Positions 1 to 7,550 of a stretch of 52,260 nucleotides of DNA are shown here, one piece after another (position 1 is the stretch's first letter; each line of letters starts with the position of its first letter). The stretch comes from Candidatus Proelusimicrobium tauri (GTDB lineage: Bacteria; Elusimicrobiota; Elusimicrobia; Elusimicrobiales; Elusimicrobiaceae). The position numbers and the translations under genes were made by a program. The notes beneath the pieces are model-generated. The model did not search any database. It worked only from the letters and a program-made list of their open reading frames with translations, and was not told where the DNA came from. The stretch is from NCBI GenBank assembly GCA_002311025.1, contig DBYY01000009.1:425241-477500 (forward strand), in the 5' to 3' direction.

Positions 1-62
1 AGTTTATGCGCTACTGCCATTTTTATAAAGAGCAAATCCCTTCCAAACTACTTCATTAAAAA

Positions 63-134
63 TGGGCAGTACAGGGTTCGAACCTGTGGCCTTCCGCGTG
101 TGAGGCGGACGCGCTACCACTGCGCCAACTGCCC
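63..134 (-). tRNA. tRNA-Val (anticodon CAC)
   Basis: Read on the minus strand, a complete 72-nt cloverleaf folds. It has a 7-bp acceptor stem GGGCAGT/ACTGCCC, a D arm with GCGC/GCGC, a perfect anticodon stem TCCGC/GCGGA enclosing loop CTCACAC, and a T arm ACAGG-TTCGAAC-CCTGT. The anticodon is CAC, which reads the valine codon GUG. The discriminator base is A, and the 3' CCA is not encoded, so it must be added after transcription. The gene lies just downstream of the minus-strand Nudix gene (46 nt gap). Confidence 0.96.
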
Positions 135-180
135 TTGTTATATTTGTTACTAAATTTCCTTCTATATATATTTTACCATA

Positions 181-732
181 TTAAAAGTCTGATAAAAATG
201 TCTTTAAATATAAAAGTGCGATAATGGTTTTGGAATCTCTTATTTTACCTGTTTTTATATATTTTAAACTTTGCTTTAAGGTTAATTCTTTGGTATTTAC
301 AAATTCATCATCGTCTAAATGTTGTTTGCCTTTTTTAAGACCTTGAGCCAAAAAAATGTGTAAAATCTCAGTAGAAAAGGCCGTCGAAGGGTTAAAAGAA
401 AGCATTTTTTGCCATCTTTTCGCACTAAAACCTGTTTCCTCGGCAAGTTCTGCTTTAGCGCAGGCAAGAGGTGTTTGTTTGGTTTTTAATTTCCCTGCGG
501 GTATTTCAAGTGTAATTCTATTTACGGGATAACGGTATTGCTCCACAAAAATTATCTTTCCCTCGTCGGTCAGTGGCACAACGGCACTTGCGCCGGGGTG
601 TTTTGTATATACGCGGCTTGCTTTTTGACCGTTTATCAGTTTGACCTGATCTTCATAAAAACTTATAACACCGTCATAAATTTTCTTTTGGCTAATCTTT
701 TTTTCTGCCAGTTTGCTATAATATTTAGGCAT
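181..732 (-). CDS. Nudix hydrolase, ADP-ribose pyrophosphatase type
   Basis: Predicted 183-residue Nudix hydrolase of the ADP-ribose pyrophosphatase branch, which hydrolyses nucleoside diphosphate sugars such as ADP-ribose. The Nudix helix lies near residues 75-98, with IPAGKLK upstream and AELAEETGF at its core. The EExG metal-binding glutamates are present. Two usually conserved positions differ: the first Glu (GX5E) is Gln, and the Arg of REUXEE is Ala. I chose the ATG at 732 rather than the in-frame TTG at 753, because AAAGGAG (744-750) lies 11 nt before that ATG and would be inside the longer reading frame. The gene diverges from dnaE. The exact substrate cannot be told from sequence. 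Confidence 0.88.
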   Translation of the reverse strand: MPKYYSKLAEKKISQKKIYDGVISFYEDQVKLINGQKASRVYTKHPGASAVVPLTDEGKIIFVEQYRYPVNRITLEIPAGKLKTKQTPLACAKAELAEETGFSAKRWQKMLSFNPSTAFSTEILHIFLAQGLKKGKQHLDDDEFVNTKELTLKQSLKYIKTGKIRDSKTIIALLYLKTFLSDF

Positions 733-787
733 AGGTTTTAAAACTCCTTTCAAAGTTTTAATATATTTTATCTTTTTTGGTGTAAAT

Positions 788-3700
788 ATGGCAGAATTCG
801 TTCATCTTCATAATCATACAGAATACTCTCTGTTAGACGGAATGCTCCGCATTTCCAGCACAAAACCCGGTTCTTTTTTACAGACTTTAGCGGAAAAGAA
901 AGTCCCCGCTATGGCTATGACGGACCACGGTAATATGTATGGTGCGCGCGAGTTTTACAAAAACGCTAAAACTGTCGGTATAAAACCGATAATTGGCTGC
1001 GAATTTTATATAACACCCTTAAAATATACTGAAATCGGAGAAGAAAAAGTAAAAAATAATCATATTACGGTTCTTGCCAAAAATTTACAGGGTTATAATA
1101 ATTTAATGACTTTAAATTCTACGGCGTGGGTTGACGGTTTTTATTATAAACCGCGTATAGATTTTGATTTACTCCAAAAACATAAGGAAGGCCTTATTAT
1201 TTTGTCCGGTTGTGTGCAAGGTCTTTTGGCGCAAACTGCCTTAAATAAAAGCGAAGAAGATGCTATAAAACTTGTCTTAAAATACCGCGATACTTTCGGT
1301 CCGGAAAATTATTATATAGAAATTATGGACCATGGTATTCCCGAAGAGCAGTCCGCTTTAAAAGTTCTTTTGGAAGTTTCCAAAAAGACGGGCATACCTT
1401 TGGTTGCCACAAATGACTGCCACTACGAAAAACGCGAAGATTGGCAAGCCCATGATATCCATATTTGTATTGCTACGGATAAAACTTTGGATGACCCAAA
1501 GCGCTTTAAGATGAATACCCATGAACTTTTTTTTAAATCGCCCGAAGAAATGGAAAAACTTTTCAGTTTTGCGCCGGACGCTTTGAAAAACACTCTTGCA
1601 ATAACCGAGAAATGTAATTTAGAATTAAAGGAAGACGGCTTTGTCATGCCGGATTTTCCTATTCCTGCGGAATTTGAAAATCACGCCGAATATTTGCGCC
1701 ATTGCTGTATAACCGGCTTAAAAAAGAAATTAAAAACCGATAATATCCCCACAGAATATATGCAACGTCTTGATTATGAATTAAAAGTTATTATCGATAT
1801 GGGTTTTGCCGTTTATTTCTTAATTGTTGCCGATTTTATCAGATATGCCCGAAGCCAAGATATACCGATAGGCCCCGGCCGCGGTAGCGGGGCGGGTTCT
1901 TTAGTTGCTTACAGTATGGATATTACCCGTGTGGACCCTTTAGTAAACAAACTGCTTTTTGAACGCTTTTTAAATCCCGACCGTGTAAGTATGCCTGATT
2001 TGGATATTGATATTTCCGATGCAGGCCGCGAAGAAGTTATCAATTATATGCGTCGCAAATACGGTATAAAAAATGTGGCAAGTATTATCACTTTCGGAAC
2101 AATGAAGGCGAAACTCGCTTTAAAAGATACGGCAAGGGTTATGGGTTTTGAACCGTCCGAAGCAAACCGTTTATCCAAACTTATTCCGGATGACCTTAAA
2201 GCAACAATTTCCGGTGCTATGGAAACTAACCCCGAAATTAAAAGCGAAATGAGCAAAAACCCTAAAGTAAAACAACTTTTTAATTACGCAACAAAAATAG
2301 AAGGTCTTAAAAGGCATACCGGCGTTCACGCCTCCGGTGTTTTGGTAACAAAAGAAGAAGTCACAAAATATACACCGCTTGCCAAAGGGTCAAAAGATAT
2401 TATTACTACGCAATATGAAGGCAACACCGTTTCCGATATGGGCCTTTTGAAAATTGACTTTTTAGGGCTTCGCACTTTAACCGTTATTGATAATGCCGTT
2501 AAACTTATTAAAAAATTACGCGGCATAGATATTGATATCGCCAATATCCCTACCAATGATAAAAAGACTTTTGAACTTTTAGATAAAGCGGAAACAACCT
2601 GTGTGTTTCAGTTAGAAAGCGGCGGTATGAAAGATTTAGTCCGCCGTATGCATCCATCTGTTTTCAGCGATATTTCCGCCTTGGTAGCGCTTTACCGTCC
2701 GGGTCCTATGCAAAGCGGTATGCTTGATAGTTTTGTCAAACGCAAAAACGGGCAGGAAAAAATAACTTTTGAACATAAACTTTTAGAGCCGATTTTAAGT
2801 GAAACTTACGGCACACTGATTTATCAAGAACAAATTATGGAAACTGCCAAACGCTTAAGCGGTTTTACCCCCGGCGAAGCAGATACTCTTCGCAAAGCCA
2901 TGGGTAAAAAGAAAATGGATATTATGGAAAAATTCCGCCCCAAATTTATTGAAGGTGGCGAGAAAAACGGCGTAAGCGCCAAACTTACCACAAAACTTTT
3001 TGACCAAATGGCAAAATTTGCTGAATACGGCTTTAATAAATCTCACTCGGTTGCTTATGCTCTTGTTGCCTATCAGACGGCTTATTTAAAAGCAAATTAT
3101 CCGATAGAATTTATGTGCAGCGCGCTTACAAATGAAATTGGGCATAATGCAATCGGTTCTGCAGATAAGGAAAATAAAATTGCTACTTATCTTGAAGAAG
3201 CGCGAAAAATGGGGTTTGAGATTTTACCTCCCGATATTCAACATTCGGAAGCAACTTTCAGCGTAGAAAAAACTCAAAACGGCAAAGAAGCCATAAGAAT
3301 AGGTTTAATGGCAATTAAAAATCTCGGTGAAGAATGTTGCTGCAGTATAGTAAAAACTCGTCAGGAAGGTGGGAATTTTAAAGATTTTCTTGATGTCTGT
3401 TCGAGAATAGATTTAGAAACGGCAAATAAACGTTGTTTTGAATGTCTTATAAAAGCAGGTGCTTTTGATAGTCTTTATCAAGATATGTCCGCCCAAGAAT
3501 CGCGCGCAATGCTTCTTGCTAATTTTGAAATGCTTGTTGATAAAGCAAACTTAATAAATAAAGAAAAAGAAAACGCTTCCCAAAGTTTATTCGGCGAAGA
3601 AATTATAAATGTAGTCGGTGCTAAAGAAGTTAAATTAAAACCTGCCGCTCCTTTATCAAAAGCGCTTTTGCTTAATTATGAAAAAGATGTTTTAGGTATT

Positions 3701-4285
3701 TATTTGTCAGGACATCCTTTGGCTAAATACGAGCGCTATTTAAACAAACTTGTTAAAATGAAAATTTCCGATATAGAAAGAAATTCTATTCGCGGGCATG
3801 TGGAAGTCGCGGGTATTGTTTCTCGTCTTAAAAAACGCCAAAATAAAAACAAAGAAAATTGGGCACAAATTGTTTTAGAAGACGAAGAACAAAGTATCTT
3901 TTGTAATATTTACAGCAGAACATGGGCAAACTTAAACGGAAAAATAAATGTTAACGATATTGTTCTGATCAGCGGAGATATCAGAGGGGATGAATCTGCC
4001 GCTAATCCGGAAATTGTTGTGTCTTCGGCGCACCCTTTACTGAACGTATTTTCTTCAAAAGCAAAAAAGATGTTTATTTATCTTTCTTCTGATTTAGCGC
4101 AAGAAAAACTTTTTGAACTTGAAAATCTGCTTAATGCCGCAAAAGGCTTTTGCGAGGTTGAACTGATTTTAAAAGAAGGGGAAAATCAAACCCGTATTCA
4201 TACGCCTAAGCGCATAATGATACATAAGGCATTAGTCGATTTTATCGACGATAATTACCCTTTAATTTCCTGGGATTTTGAGTAA
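788..4285 (+). CDS. dnaE: DNA polymerase III subunit alpha
   Basis: Replicative polymerase catalytic subunit, 1165 residues, of normal DnaE length. The N-terminal PHP domain begins HLHNHTEYSLLDG and keeps the TDHGNMYG, MDHG, NDCHY and AHDIHI motifs, so its metal site looks intact. The palm carries GPGRGSGAGS and PDLDIDISD; catalytic aspartates are D404, D406 and D557. The HhH region and an OB fold follow. An internal clamp-binding motif QSLFG lies near residue 930. The start ATG has no clear Shine-Dalgarno sequence. The gene appears monocistronic, diverging from the Nudix gene. It lacks the DnaQ-type exonuclease domain of PolC. Confidence 0.98.
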   Translation: MAEFVHLHNHTEYSLLDGMLRISSTKPGSFLQTLAEKKVPAMAMTDHGNMYGAREFYKNAKTVGIKPIIGCEFYITPLKYTEIGEEKVKNNHITVLAKNLQGYNNLMTLNSTAWVDGFYYKPRIDFDLLQKHKEGLIILSGCVQGLLAQTALNKSEEDAIKLVLKYRDTFGPENYYIEIMDHGIPEEQSALKVLLEVSKKTGIPLVATNDCHYEKREDWQAHDIHICIATDKTLDDPKRFKMNTHELFFKSPEEMEKLFSFAPDALKNTLAITEKCNLELKEDGFVMPDFPIPAEFENHAEYLRHCCITGLKKKLKTDNIPTEYMQRLDYELKVIIDMGFAVYFLIVADFIRYARSQDIPIGPGRGSGAGSLVAYSMDITRVDPLVNKLLFERFLNPDRVSMPDLDIDISDAGREEVINYMRRKYGIKNVASIITFGTMKAKLALKDTARVMGFEPSEANRLSKLIPDDLKATISGAMETNPEIKSEMSKNPKVKQLFNYATKIEGLKRHTGVHASGVLVTKEEVTKYTPLAKGSKDIITTQYEGNTVSDMGLLKIDFLGLRTLTVIDNAVKLIKKLRGIDIDIANIPTNDKKTFELLDKAETTCVFQLESGGMKDLVRRMHPSVFSDISALVALYRPGPMQSGMLDSFVKRKNGQEKITFEHKLLEPILSETYGTLIYQEQIMETAKRLSGFTPGEADTLRKAMGKKKMDIMEKFRPKFIEGGEKNGVSAKLTTKLFDQMAKFAEYGFNKSHSVAYALVAYQTAYLKANYPIEFMCSALTNEIGHNAIGSADKENKIATYLEEARKMGFEILPPDIQHSEATFSVEKTQNGKEAIRIGLMAIKNLGEECCCSIVKTRQEGGNFKDFLDVCSRIDLETANKRCFECLIKAGAFDSLYQDMSAQESRAMLLANFEMLVDKANLINKEKENASQSLFGEEIINVVGAKEVKLKPAAPLSKALLLNYEKDVLGIYLSGHPLAKYERYLNKLVKMKISDIERNSIRGHVEVAGIVSRLKKRQNKNKENWAQIVLEDEEQSIFCNIYSRTWANLNGKINVNDIVLISGDIRGDESAANPEIVVSSAHPLLNVFSSKAKKMFIYLSSDLAQEKLFELENLLNAAKGFCEVELILKEGENQTRIHTPKRIMIHKALVDFIDDNYPLISWDFE

Positions 4286-4333
4286 AAAAGGCTCTCTTCT
4301 GAACAGTTTTTAAAAATACGACTAAAAAAACAC

Positions 4334-4362
4334 TTGCATATTTTAAAAATATTTATTACACT
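4334..4362 (+). promoter_or_regulatory. Sigma70-type promoter of the small repeat protein gene
   Basis: TTGCAT (4334-4339), a 17-nt spacer and TACACT (4357-4362). The predicted transcript would start near 4370 and give a leader of roughly 40 nt before the ATG at 4408. Confidence 0.6.
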
Positions 4363-4371
4363 TTTCTCATA

Positions 4372-4384
4372 GGGCAACTTGCCC
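4372..4384. repeat. 13-bp palindrome in the 5' leader
   Basis: GGGCAAcTTGCCC is a perfect inverted repeat around a single central base. It sits at or just after the predicted transcription start, between the promoter and the AAGGAG site of the small repeat protein gene. Its position suits an operator for a dimeric regulator or a short 5' stabilising hairpin. Neither role is shown. Confidence 0.5.
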
Positions 4385-4407
4385 CAATTTAAGTAAGGAG
4401 AAATACC

Positions 4408-4632
4408 ATGGCAGAAAAAGTTACCAAACTCGGTGTTGAAAGAGAAGAAGGCTTTTTATACTACATCGACAAAGATGGCGATGTATCCAGAGTCCCGATG
4501 GCTCGCGGCGGCAAAAAAGGCGGCAAAGCAAAAAAAGTCGCAAAAGCCGGTATTAAAAAAGAAAAAGGATATCTCTATTTCTTAGATAAGAAAGGTGATG
4601 TCTCCAGAGCCAAAATGGTAAACGCAAAATAA
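4408..4632 (+). CDS. Small basic protein with two tandem GDVSR repeats
   Basis: A 74-residue lysine/glycine-rich protein with no signal peptide or membrane segment, so probably cytoplasmic. It consists of two copies of a 27-residue unit, residues 5-31 and 44-70, identical at 15 positions. Each unit reads G-(V/I)-x2-E-x-G-(F/Y)-LY-x2-DK-x-GDVSR-x2-M. The copies are joined by a Gly/Lys linker (residues 32-43). It has a perfect AAGGAG site, its own promoter and a strong terminator, so it is monocistronic and probably well expressed. I do not recognise a characterised family. The repeated aromatic/charged unit could be a small beta-hairpin binding nucleic acid or ribosomes, but that is speculation. 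Confidence 0.85.
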   Translation: MAEKVTKLGVEREEGFLYYIDKDGDVSRVPMARGGKKGGKAKKVAKAGIKKEKGYLYFLDKKGDVSRAKMVNAK

Positions 4633-4650
4633 GCGTTATATAAAAAATTT

Positions 4651-4684
4651 AAAGCCCCGCTTCTGTAAAGAAACGGGGCTTTAT
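4651..4684 (+). terminator. Rho-independent terminator, probably bidirectional
   Basis: AAAGCCCCG pairs with CGGGGCTTT around a short loop, followed by TTATT. The A-rich 5' flank makes it usable on the minus strand too, for the secreted orphan gene ending at 4699. Confidence 0.88.
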
Positions 4685-4698
4685 TATGTTTAGATTTT

Positions 4699-5328
4699 TT
4701 ATTCTATATAAACGATAGGTCTGCGGAATTCGTGATTATTCATTCCGTAAGTTCTTCCGTCAAAAAAGATAGTGTCTTCATCTTTGCTGAGATTAAATGC
4801 GGCATAAGTTACATGCCAGGCTGCTTGTTCTGCTTCTGTCGTTGCTGTAAGAGGGGTTTCCTGTTCATTGTTTTGTGTAGGAGATATCGTGATAAAAAGA
4901 CAATTTTGTTCTTTATCTAATTTCATAGAAATTTTATAAAAATATTTGCTGGAAAGAGTGTCCCATTTCCAAATAACATTTGTATCGTATGTGGTAGCAA
5001 TCTTTTGACCATAGGTCGGACCGTATAAAAGAAGATATTTGCTTTTGGGTAAATTTAATCTAAAAATTTTTTGCTCCACTGTTATATTTTTTCCATTTTG
5101 TAAAATTATTTCATTTCCCAAAGATATTTCTTTAGCCGCTAAATAATTTTCTTCCGCAGAAGAGGGCTTATCGGCGGAAGTTTTTTTGACTTCTTTTAAT
5201 TCATTTTTTAAGTTGCTCATTACTTTTTTATCTTGGGCAGTAGTATCTTTATTAATGGTTTGTATAGTTTTGCTCGCCCCGATAACTAACAATAAAGCCG
5301 GTAAGAGAATATAGAGTTTTCTTTTCAT
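4699..5328 (-). CDS. Secreted orphan protein
   Basis: A 209-residue protein with an N-terminal signal peptide (KRK followed by a hydrophobic run LYILLPALLLVIGA), so exported to the periplasm or beyond. No known domain is recognised. The C-terminal half, with pattern FRLxLPKSKYLLL ... YKISMKLDKEQNCLFITISP ... YAAFNLSKDEDTIFFDGRTYGMN, resembles the neighbouring gene at 5392-5967 in order and spacing of aromatic residues; the two look like diverged paralogues. A GGAGG site lies upstream of the ATG, and a good promoter precedes it. Function unknown. Confidence 0.8.
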   Translation of the reverse strand: MKRKLYILLPALLLVIGASKTIQTINKDTTAQDKKVMSNLKNELKEVKKTSADKPSSAEENYLAAKEISLGNEIILQNGKNITVEQKIFRLNLPKSKYLLLYGPTYGQKIATTYDTNVIWKWDTLSSKYFYKISMKLDKEQNCLFITISPTQNNEQETPLTATTEAEQAAWHVTYAAFNLSKDEDTIFFDGRTYGMNNHEFRRPIVYIE

Positions 5329-5352
5329 AAATAAATACCTCCGTTTTTTTAA

Positions 5353-5381
5353 AGTATAACACTTATATTATTAAATGACAA
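5353..5381 (-). promoter_or_regulatory. Promoter of the secreted orphan at 4699-5328
   Basis: On the minus strand: TTGTCA (5381-5376), 17 nt, then TATACT (5358-5353) preceded by TGT, a TGn-extended -10. Predicted start is near 5346, followed by a CGGAGG ribosome binding site. Confidence 0.75.
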
Positions 5382-5391
5382 ATCTTTACTA

Positions 5392-5967
5392 TTAATTTAC
5401 TTCAAGAATTTTTTTGATAAAACCTTTGTAAGGGTTTTCTTCATAGACCATGGCTTCAAAAGTTACTTCCTTTTGATAGTTATTGAATACGGCATAAGCA
5501 TAAGGGATTTTTTCTCCTTCTTTAGCAAAAGGTTCTATTTTAATGAAGAGATATTGCTCTTTACTTTTTACCAATTCGAAGTCAAATTTATAGCCGTAAG
5601 CACCTTTAAAATCTTTCCAAGTAAGAGAAGTCTTTTTTGTTCGGGATATTTCCATATTTTCCAAATCTATTAAAGAATAACTTTTTGTACCATCCAATTT
5701 GATTTTAAAAAATTTTACAGGTGCAGAAACATTATCTCTTGAATCATAAGCAATTTCTTCCAGGTCAATTCTTTGTTTAAAATAAATTTCTGTTGCCTCA
5801 TTGAAACCTTTTGGCAAAGGGTTTTGCTGCTGATTTTTTGTTTGAACGATTTTACTTTTCAATTGTGTTGAGGAAGTTGTTATTCCGGCATTTTTTTTCG
5901 CAAAAGTAAAGTTTGTCATAGAGATAACAAATAAACTTGTAAGACATAAACAAAAAAAATTTTTCAT
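5392..5967 (-). CDS. Secreted orphan protein, paralogue of the 4699 gene
   Basis: A 191-residue protein with a signal peptide (residues 1-23, ending TFA). The mature part is Lys/Glu-rich and ends in a region with FKIKLDGTKSYSLIDL, then YKFDFELVKSKEQYLFIKIEP and YAVFNNYQKEVTFEAMVYEEN. This matches the pattern of the 4699-5328 protein: a Y-K-x4-L-x-K-x4-LFIxIxP segment, then YAxFN. No named family is recognised. AGGAG lies upstream of the ATG. The two orphans have separate promoters rather than forming one transcript, and are separated by 63 bases. Confidence 0.8.
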   Translation of the reverse strand: MKNFFCLCLTSLFVISMTNFTFAKKNAGITTSSTQLKSKIVQTKNQQQNPLPKGFNEATEIYFKQRIDLEEIAYDSRDNVSAPVKFFKIKLDGTKSYSLIDLENMEISRTKKTSLTWKDFKGAYGYKFDFELVKSKEQYLFIKIEPFAKEGEKIPYAYAVFNNYQKEVTFEAMVYEENPYKGFIKKILEVN

Positions 5968-5992
5968 AGAAATCTCCTATTTTTCTACAATA

Positions 5993-6021
5993 AGTATAGC
6001 AGTTATATAGTATATCGGCAA
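5993..6021 (-). promoter_or_regulatory. Promoter of the secreted orphan at 5392-5967
   Basis: On the minus strand: TTGCCG (6021-6016), 17 nt, then TATACT (5998-5993) preceded by TGC, a TGn-extended -10. The arrangement matches that of the neighbouring paralogue. Confidence 0.68.
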
Positions 6022-6054
6022 GGGTCAAAGGTCCCAAATTTTATCTAGGTCCTT

Positions 6055-6627
6055 TTATTTGGCATTAGCGATAGTCATCGCAGGTCCGCTACCAGCGCTG
6101 AAATATTTTTCAAGAGCGGTTAAGGTTTTTTCTAGGGCTTGTTTTAAAAGGGGCATTTCTTGTTTTGAGAATTTTGAAAGCACAAAATCTTTACCCGCAA
6201 AGGAATCCGGTTTTGGTCCGATACCGATTCTTAAACGCACGATATTTTGCGTTCCCATTTGCTCAATGATATGTTGCATGCCGTTATGCCCGCCGGCAGA
6301 ACCGTTTAATTTTAAACGAATAGTCCCGATAGGTAAACTCATCTCGTCAAAAATAATCAAAATATTTTGTGGCGGTATTTTATAAAAATTTGCTATGCTT
6401 GAAACTGCCGTTCCGGAAAGATTCATATAAGTCAAAGGTTTTAACAGGAAAATTGTTTTGCCTTGCCAGGAAGTCTTGGCATACTCTGCCTTCGCCCCTT
6501 GCCACTTTTGCCAAGAAGCCTGTAAATGTTCCGCCAAAATATCAAGCGCCATAAAACCAGCATTATGACGGGTTAAATCGTATTGAACACCGGGGTTACC
6601 GAGCCCTGCAATAAGATATGTTTCCAT
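6055..6627 (-). CDS. pth: Peptidyl-tRNA hydrolase
   Basis: Cytoplasmic enzyme that recycles peptidyl-tRNAs by cleaving the ester between peptide and tRNA. The 190-residue length is typical. Motifs are IAGLGNPG near the start, TRHNAGF with the catalytic His, LLKPLTYMNLSG, and GSAGGHNGMQHI. It is monocistronic and diverges from folD across 53 bp. The ATG has no Shine-Dalgarno sequence; a TGA-TAAAAT extended -10 ends 6 nt before it, which suggests a leaderless mRNA. Confidence 0.97.
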   Translation of the reverse strand: METYLIAGLGNPGVQYDLTRHNAGFMALDILAEHLQASWQKWQGAKAEYAKTSWQGKTIFLLKPLTYMNLSGTAVSSIANFYKIPPQNILIIFDEMSLPIGTIRLKLNGSAGGHNGMQHIIEQMGTQNIVRLRIGIGPKPDSFAGKDFVLSKFSKQEMPLLKQALEKTLTALEKYFSAGSGPAMTIANAK

Positions 6628-6633
6628 AAAAAT

Positions 6634-6642
6634 ATTTTATCA
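6634..6642 (-). promoter_or_regulatory. Leaderless-type promoter of pth
   Basis: Minus strand TGATAAAAT (6642-6634): an extended -10 whose hexamer ends exactly 6 nt before the pth ATG. Initiation 7 nt downstream would start the mRNA at the A of the ATG. No ribosome binding site is present. Confidence 0.6.
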
Positions 6643-6668
6643 AAAATGTAAATATTGTAAAAATTTTA

Positions 6669-6674
6669 TAAAAT
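6669..6674 (+). promoter_or_regulatory. Leaderless-type -10 box of folD
   Basis: TAAAAT followed by 6 nt (TCTAGT) and the folD ATG, with no Shine-Dalgarno sequence. It mirrors the arrangement at the divergent pth gene. Confidence 0.55.
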
Positions 6675-6680
6675 TCTAGT

Positions 6681-7550
6681 ATGGTTATTCTTGAAGGCAA
6701 AACTTTAGCCGCACAAATAAAAGAAGGTTTGAAAGAAAGAGTACAAACCGTAACTTTTGCTTTGCAAAGAGCGCCGCGCCTTGTCGGTATAAGTTGGCAA
6801 GGTGATTACGGTGGTTATCTTTATTTGACAAAAGAAGTTAAAGCCGCCCGTGCTTTAGGTATTAAAGCAGATATTGTTGAACTTGATGAAAACACTTCTC
6901 CGAAAGATTTCTTTTTACTTCTTGGCAAAGTTTACGGTGATGAAAGTATTGATGCTTTGTTAATTCCGCGTCCTTTGCCGCCGGCTTTAAATGATTTGGA
7001 TATTGCACCCTTAATAAACGATAAGCAAGATATTGACGGTGCTTCTTTAGTTTCTATGGGCCGTTTATTTATGTGTAAAACTTGGCAGCAGGTAAAAAAT
7101 CTAAAAACTTTTGTTCCCTGTTGTGCCTTAGCGGTTATGCGTCTTTTTGAATATCACAAAATTAATTTAGAAGGCAAAAAAGTTGCCGTTATCGGCAGGA
7201 GCAATACTGTCGGCGGACCTTTAGCCAAAATGCTTACTTGCGCAAATGCTACAATAACTCTATGCCATACTAAAACAAAAGATTTAAAAAGTATCTTGCT
7301 TAATCAAGATATTGTTATAAGTGCTACGGGCAATGCCCGTTTTATAAAGGCCGATATGATTGCTAAAGACACCGTTGTAATAGATGTCGGCACGAATTTA
7401 GATGAAAACGGCAAACTCTGCGGCGATTGTGATTTTGAAGCAATCAGTCAAACTAATCCGATTTCTCCTGTTCCAGGCGGTGTCGGACCTTTGACTCTAG
7501 CATGTTTGCTTGAAAATATTGTATTATCTTCAGAGAGGAAAATAAAATGA
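6681..7550 (+). CDS. folD: FolD-type methylenetetrahydrofolate dehydrogenase/cyclohydrolase, atypical active site
   Basis: 289 residues with the FolD layout. FolD interconverts 5,10-methylene-, 5,10-methenyl- and 10-formyl-tetrahydrofolate in the cytoplasm. The NAD(P) half is clear: VIGRSNTVGGPLA, then PVPGGVGPLTLA. The catalytic half is divergent. Where the family has YxxxK, this protein has YLTKE, so the Lys is displaced by one residue. Where it has QLPLP, this one has PRPLP, lacking the Gln. DKDVDG is DKQDIDG. The fold is secure, but one or both activities may be altered. It is the first gene of an operon; its stop overlaps the next start as ATGA. Confidence 0.88.
   Translation: MVILEGKTLAAQIKEGLKERVQTVTFALQRAPRLVGISWQGDYGGYLYLTKEVKAARALGIKADIVELDENTSPKDFFLLLGKVYGDESIDALLIPRPLPPALNDLDIAPLINDKQDIDGASLVSMGRLFMCKTWQQVKNLKTFVPCCALAVMRLFEYHKINLEGKKVAVIGRSNTVGGPLAKMLTCANATITLCHTKTKDLKSILLNQDIVISATGNARFIKADMIAKDTVVIDVGTNLDENGKLCGDCDFEAISQTNPISPVPGGVGPLTLACLLENIVLSSERKIK

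Noticed and set aside
1..62. Possible RNA gene or partial gene at the left edge
   Set aside because: No fold, motif or convincing reading frame can be supported in so short a segment.
751..753. TTG start of the Nudix gene
   Set aside because: Its first codons are the AAAGGAG ribosome binding site of the ATG at 732.
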